Below, in pieces: positions 63,162 through 64,000 of a stretch of DNA of 64,000 nt (within the stretch, counting starts at the first letter, position 1; every line of letters starts with the position of its first letter). Under the pieces are notes generated by a model. The model did not search any database, was not told the origin of the DNA, and was given only the letters and a program-made list of their open reading frames with translations. The translations under genes were made by a program, and so were the position numbers. Source of the stretch: Patagioenas fasciata (lineage: Eukaryota; Chordata; Aves; Columbiformes; Columbidae); contig NC_092520.1 of the NCBI RefSeq assembly GCF_037038585.1, positions 151,775,104-151,839,103 of the forward strand, given 5' to 3'.

Positions 63162-63269
63162 ATGCCCGCCGGCGTGCCCTGGCCCACGTACCTGAAGACG
63201 CTGGCGGCCAGCATGCTGGCCATGTTCGCCGGCGCCGAGGTGGTGCACAGGTACTACCGGCCTGACCTC
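63162..63269 (+). CDS. UQCC6: UQCC6 (C12orf73/BRAWNIN), complex III assembly factor, coding exon 1, partial gene
   Basis: UQCC6 is a micropeptide of about 71 residues in the mitochondrial inner membrane, needed to assemble respiratory complex III. The exon encodes 36 residues: MPAGVPWPTYLKTLAASMLA, then MFAGAEVVHRYYRPDL, nearly the same as the vertebrate N-terminus, including the single membrane helix (about residues 9-27). The ATG has a good context (GCCGCCATGC) and the exon ends at donor CTC|GTAAGT in phase 0. The later exons lie beyond the window, the intron being entered by a CR1 at about 63.58 kb. The head-to-head neighbour is TDG, as in human. Confidence 0.95.
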
Positions 63270-63585
63270 GTAAGTGCTCGGAGGGCTCTGCTCGCTCGTC
63301 GCGTTACGGCGACCGGTAGCGTGTGTGCCAGACGGAGGGTCACCTGTAGAGGTTTTGGGTAGAAAGGTCTCGGGCTGACTGGAAAGAAACCGTTAGTTTT
63401 GGGAGCTGCCGTCAAACTGGTGACCTGGCACCGGGAATAAAAAAAGCCACGGAAACTTCTTGAGAAGGGGTTTCCACTGTGGAAGTTGAGATTTGAAGAA
63501 AGCGCTAAAGTGGCAAGAAGGGGCTGTATTAGATTTAAATACGCAGGTTTCCTCCCCTACTCCCCGATAATGGAAATTAAGATGA
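63270..63585 (+). other. UQCC6: start of UQCC6 intron 1
   Basis: The first part is still CpG-rich; the rest has no recognisable feature until the CR1 begins. Confidence 0.7.
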
Positions 63586-64000
63586 TCCACATCTGGAACA
63601 TTGTGTCCAGTTCTGGGCCCCTCAGTTCAGGAAGCACAGGGAACTGCTGGAGAGAGTCCAGTGCAGGGCAACAAAGATGATGAAAGGAGTGGAGCATCTC
63701 CCTTATGAGGAAAGGCTGAGGGAGCTGGGTCTTTTTAGCTTGGAGGAGACTGAGGGCTGACCACATTGATGTTTATAAATATATGAAGGGTGAGTGTCAT
63801 GAGGATGGAGCCAGGCTCTTCTCAGTGACAACCAATGGTAGGACAAGGGGTAATGAGTTCAAACTGGAACACGGAAGGTTCCACTTAAATATGAGAAGAA
63901 ACTTCTTCTCAGTGAGGGTGACAGAGCACTGGAACAGGCTGCCCAGGGAGGTTGTGGAGTCTCCTACTCTGGAGACATTCAGAACACACCTGGACACCTC
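63586..64000 (+). mobile_element. CR1 LINE fragment, runs off the window
   Basis: Plus-strand CR1 beginning within the 3' part of the reverse-transcriptase gene (block around TGTGTCCAGTTCTGGGCCCC) and continuing past the window end. It is similar in subfamily to the copy at 31.5 kb. Confidence 0.95.

Larger units (their letters stand above)
61985..63330. promoter_or_regulatory. CpG island over the TDG and UQCC6 starts
   Basis: GC content and CpG density rise sharply at about 61985 and fall after about 63330. The island covers TDG exon 1, the interval between the two genes and UQCC6 exon 1. A 472-codon open frame runs through it on the plus strand but is a by-product of the base composition. 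Confidence 0.92.

Noticed and set aside
61944-63362. Plus-strand open frame of 472 codons
   Set aside because: It lies across the CpG island, has Pro/Arg/Gly/Ala-rich text from GC-rich DNA, overlaps TDG exon 1 on the other strand, and runs in the frame of UQCC6 only near its end.
1-64000. CRISPR arrays, tRNA or rRNA genes, bacterial-type operons
   Set aside because: None seen: no regularly spaced short repeats, no tRNA cloverleaf or rRNA text, and the genes have vertebrate introns.

Overview
The window looks like bird nuclear DNA. It carries several 5'-truncated CR1 LINEs, three LTRs of one avian family, and the vertebrate gene pair TDG and UQCC6 with normal vertebrate introns. All gene calls come from reading translations and splice sites by eye; no database search was possible.

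Layout. From 1 to about 26.2 kb I recognise no host gene: it is intergenic DNA holding three LTR copies (6.3, 12.0 and 24.0 kb), CR1 pieces, simple repeats and one CpG-rich patch at 4.3-4.6 kb. From 26.2 to 42.0 kb, on the minus strand, lie eleven exons of a copper type II ascorbate-dependent monooxygenase that best matches MOXD2 (DBH-like monooxygenase 2). It is a pseudogene: three in-frame TGA codons, a copper-ligand histidine changed to tyrosine, a short gap in exon 1, and the exons between exon 1 and the first copper-binding exon not found. Its splice sites and remaining reading frame are otherwise intact, so the loss looks fairly young. CR1 copies at 30.1 and 31.5 kb sit in its introns. 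From 42.0 to 49.8 kb is another gene-free stretch with a G-rich tandem repeat of about 100 bp, an AT-rich block, a CR1 and a dead Hsmar1-like mariner.

From about 50.0 to 62.6 kb, on the minus strand, is a complete TDG gene (thymine-DNA glycosylase): ten coding exons whose phases all agree, giving 407 residues. TDG starts inside a strong CpG island (about 62.0-63.3 kb). Head to head with it, 572 bp away on the plus strand, starts UQCC6 (C12orf73/BRAWNIN, a complex III assembly micropeptide); only its first coding exon is in the window. The shared interval holds E-box, CCAAT, CRE-like, ETS and YY1-like sites and is read here as a bidirectional promoter.

I found no sign of an exotic or undescribed system. 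The most informative content is the decaying MOXD2 gene beside TDG, the shared TDG/UQCC6 promoter, and the layered transposon insertions.
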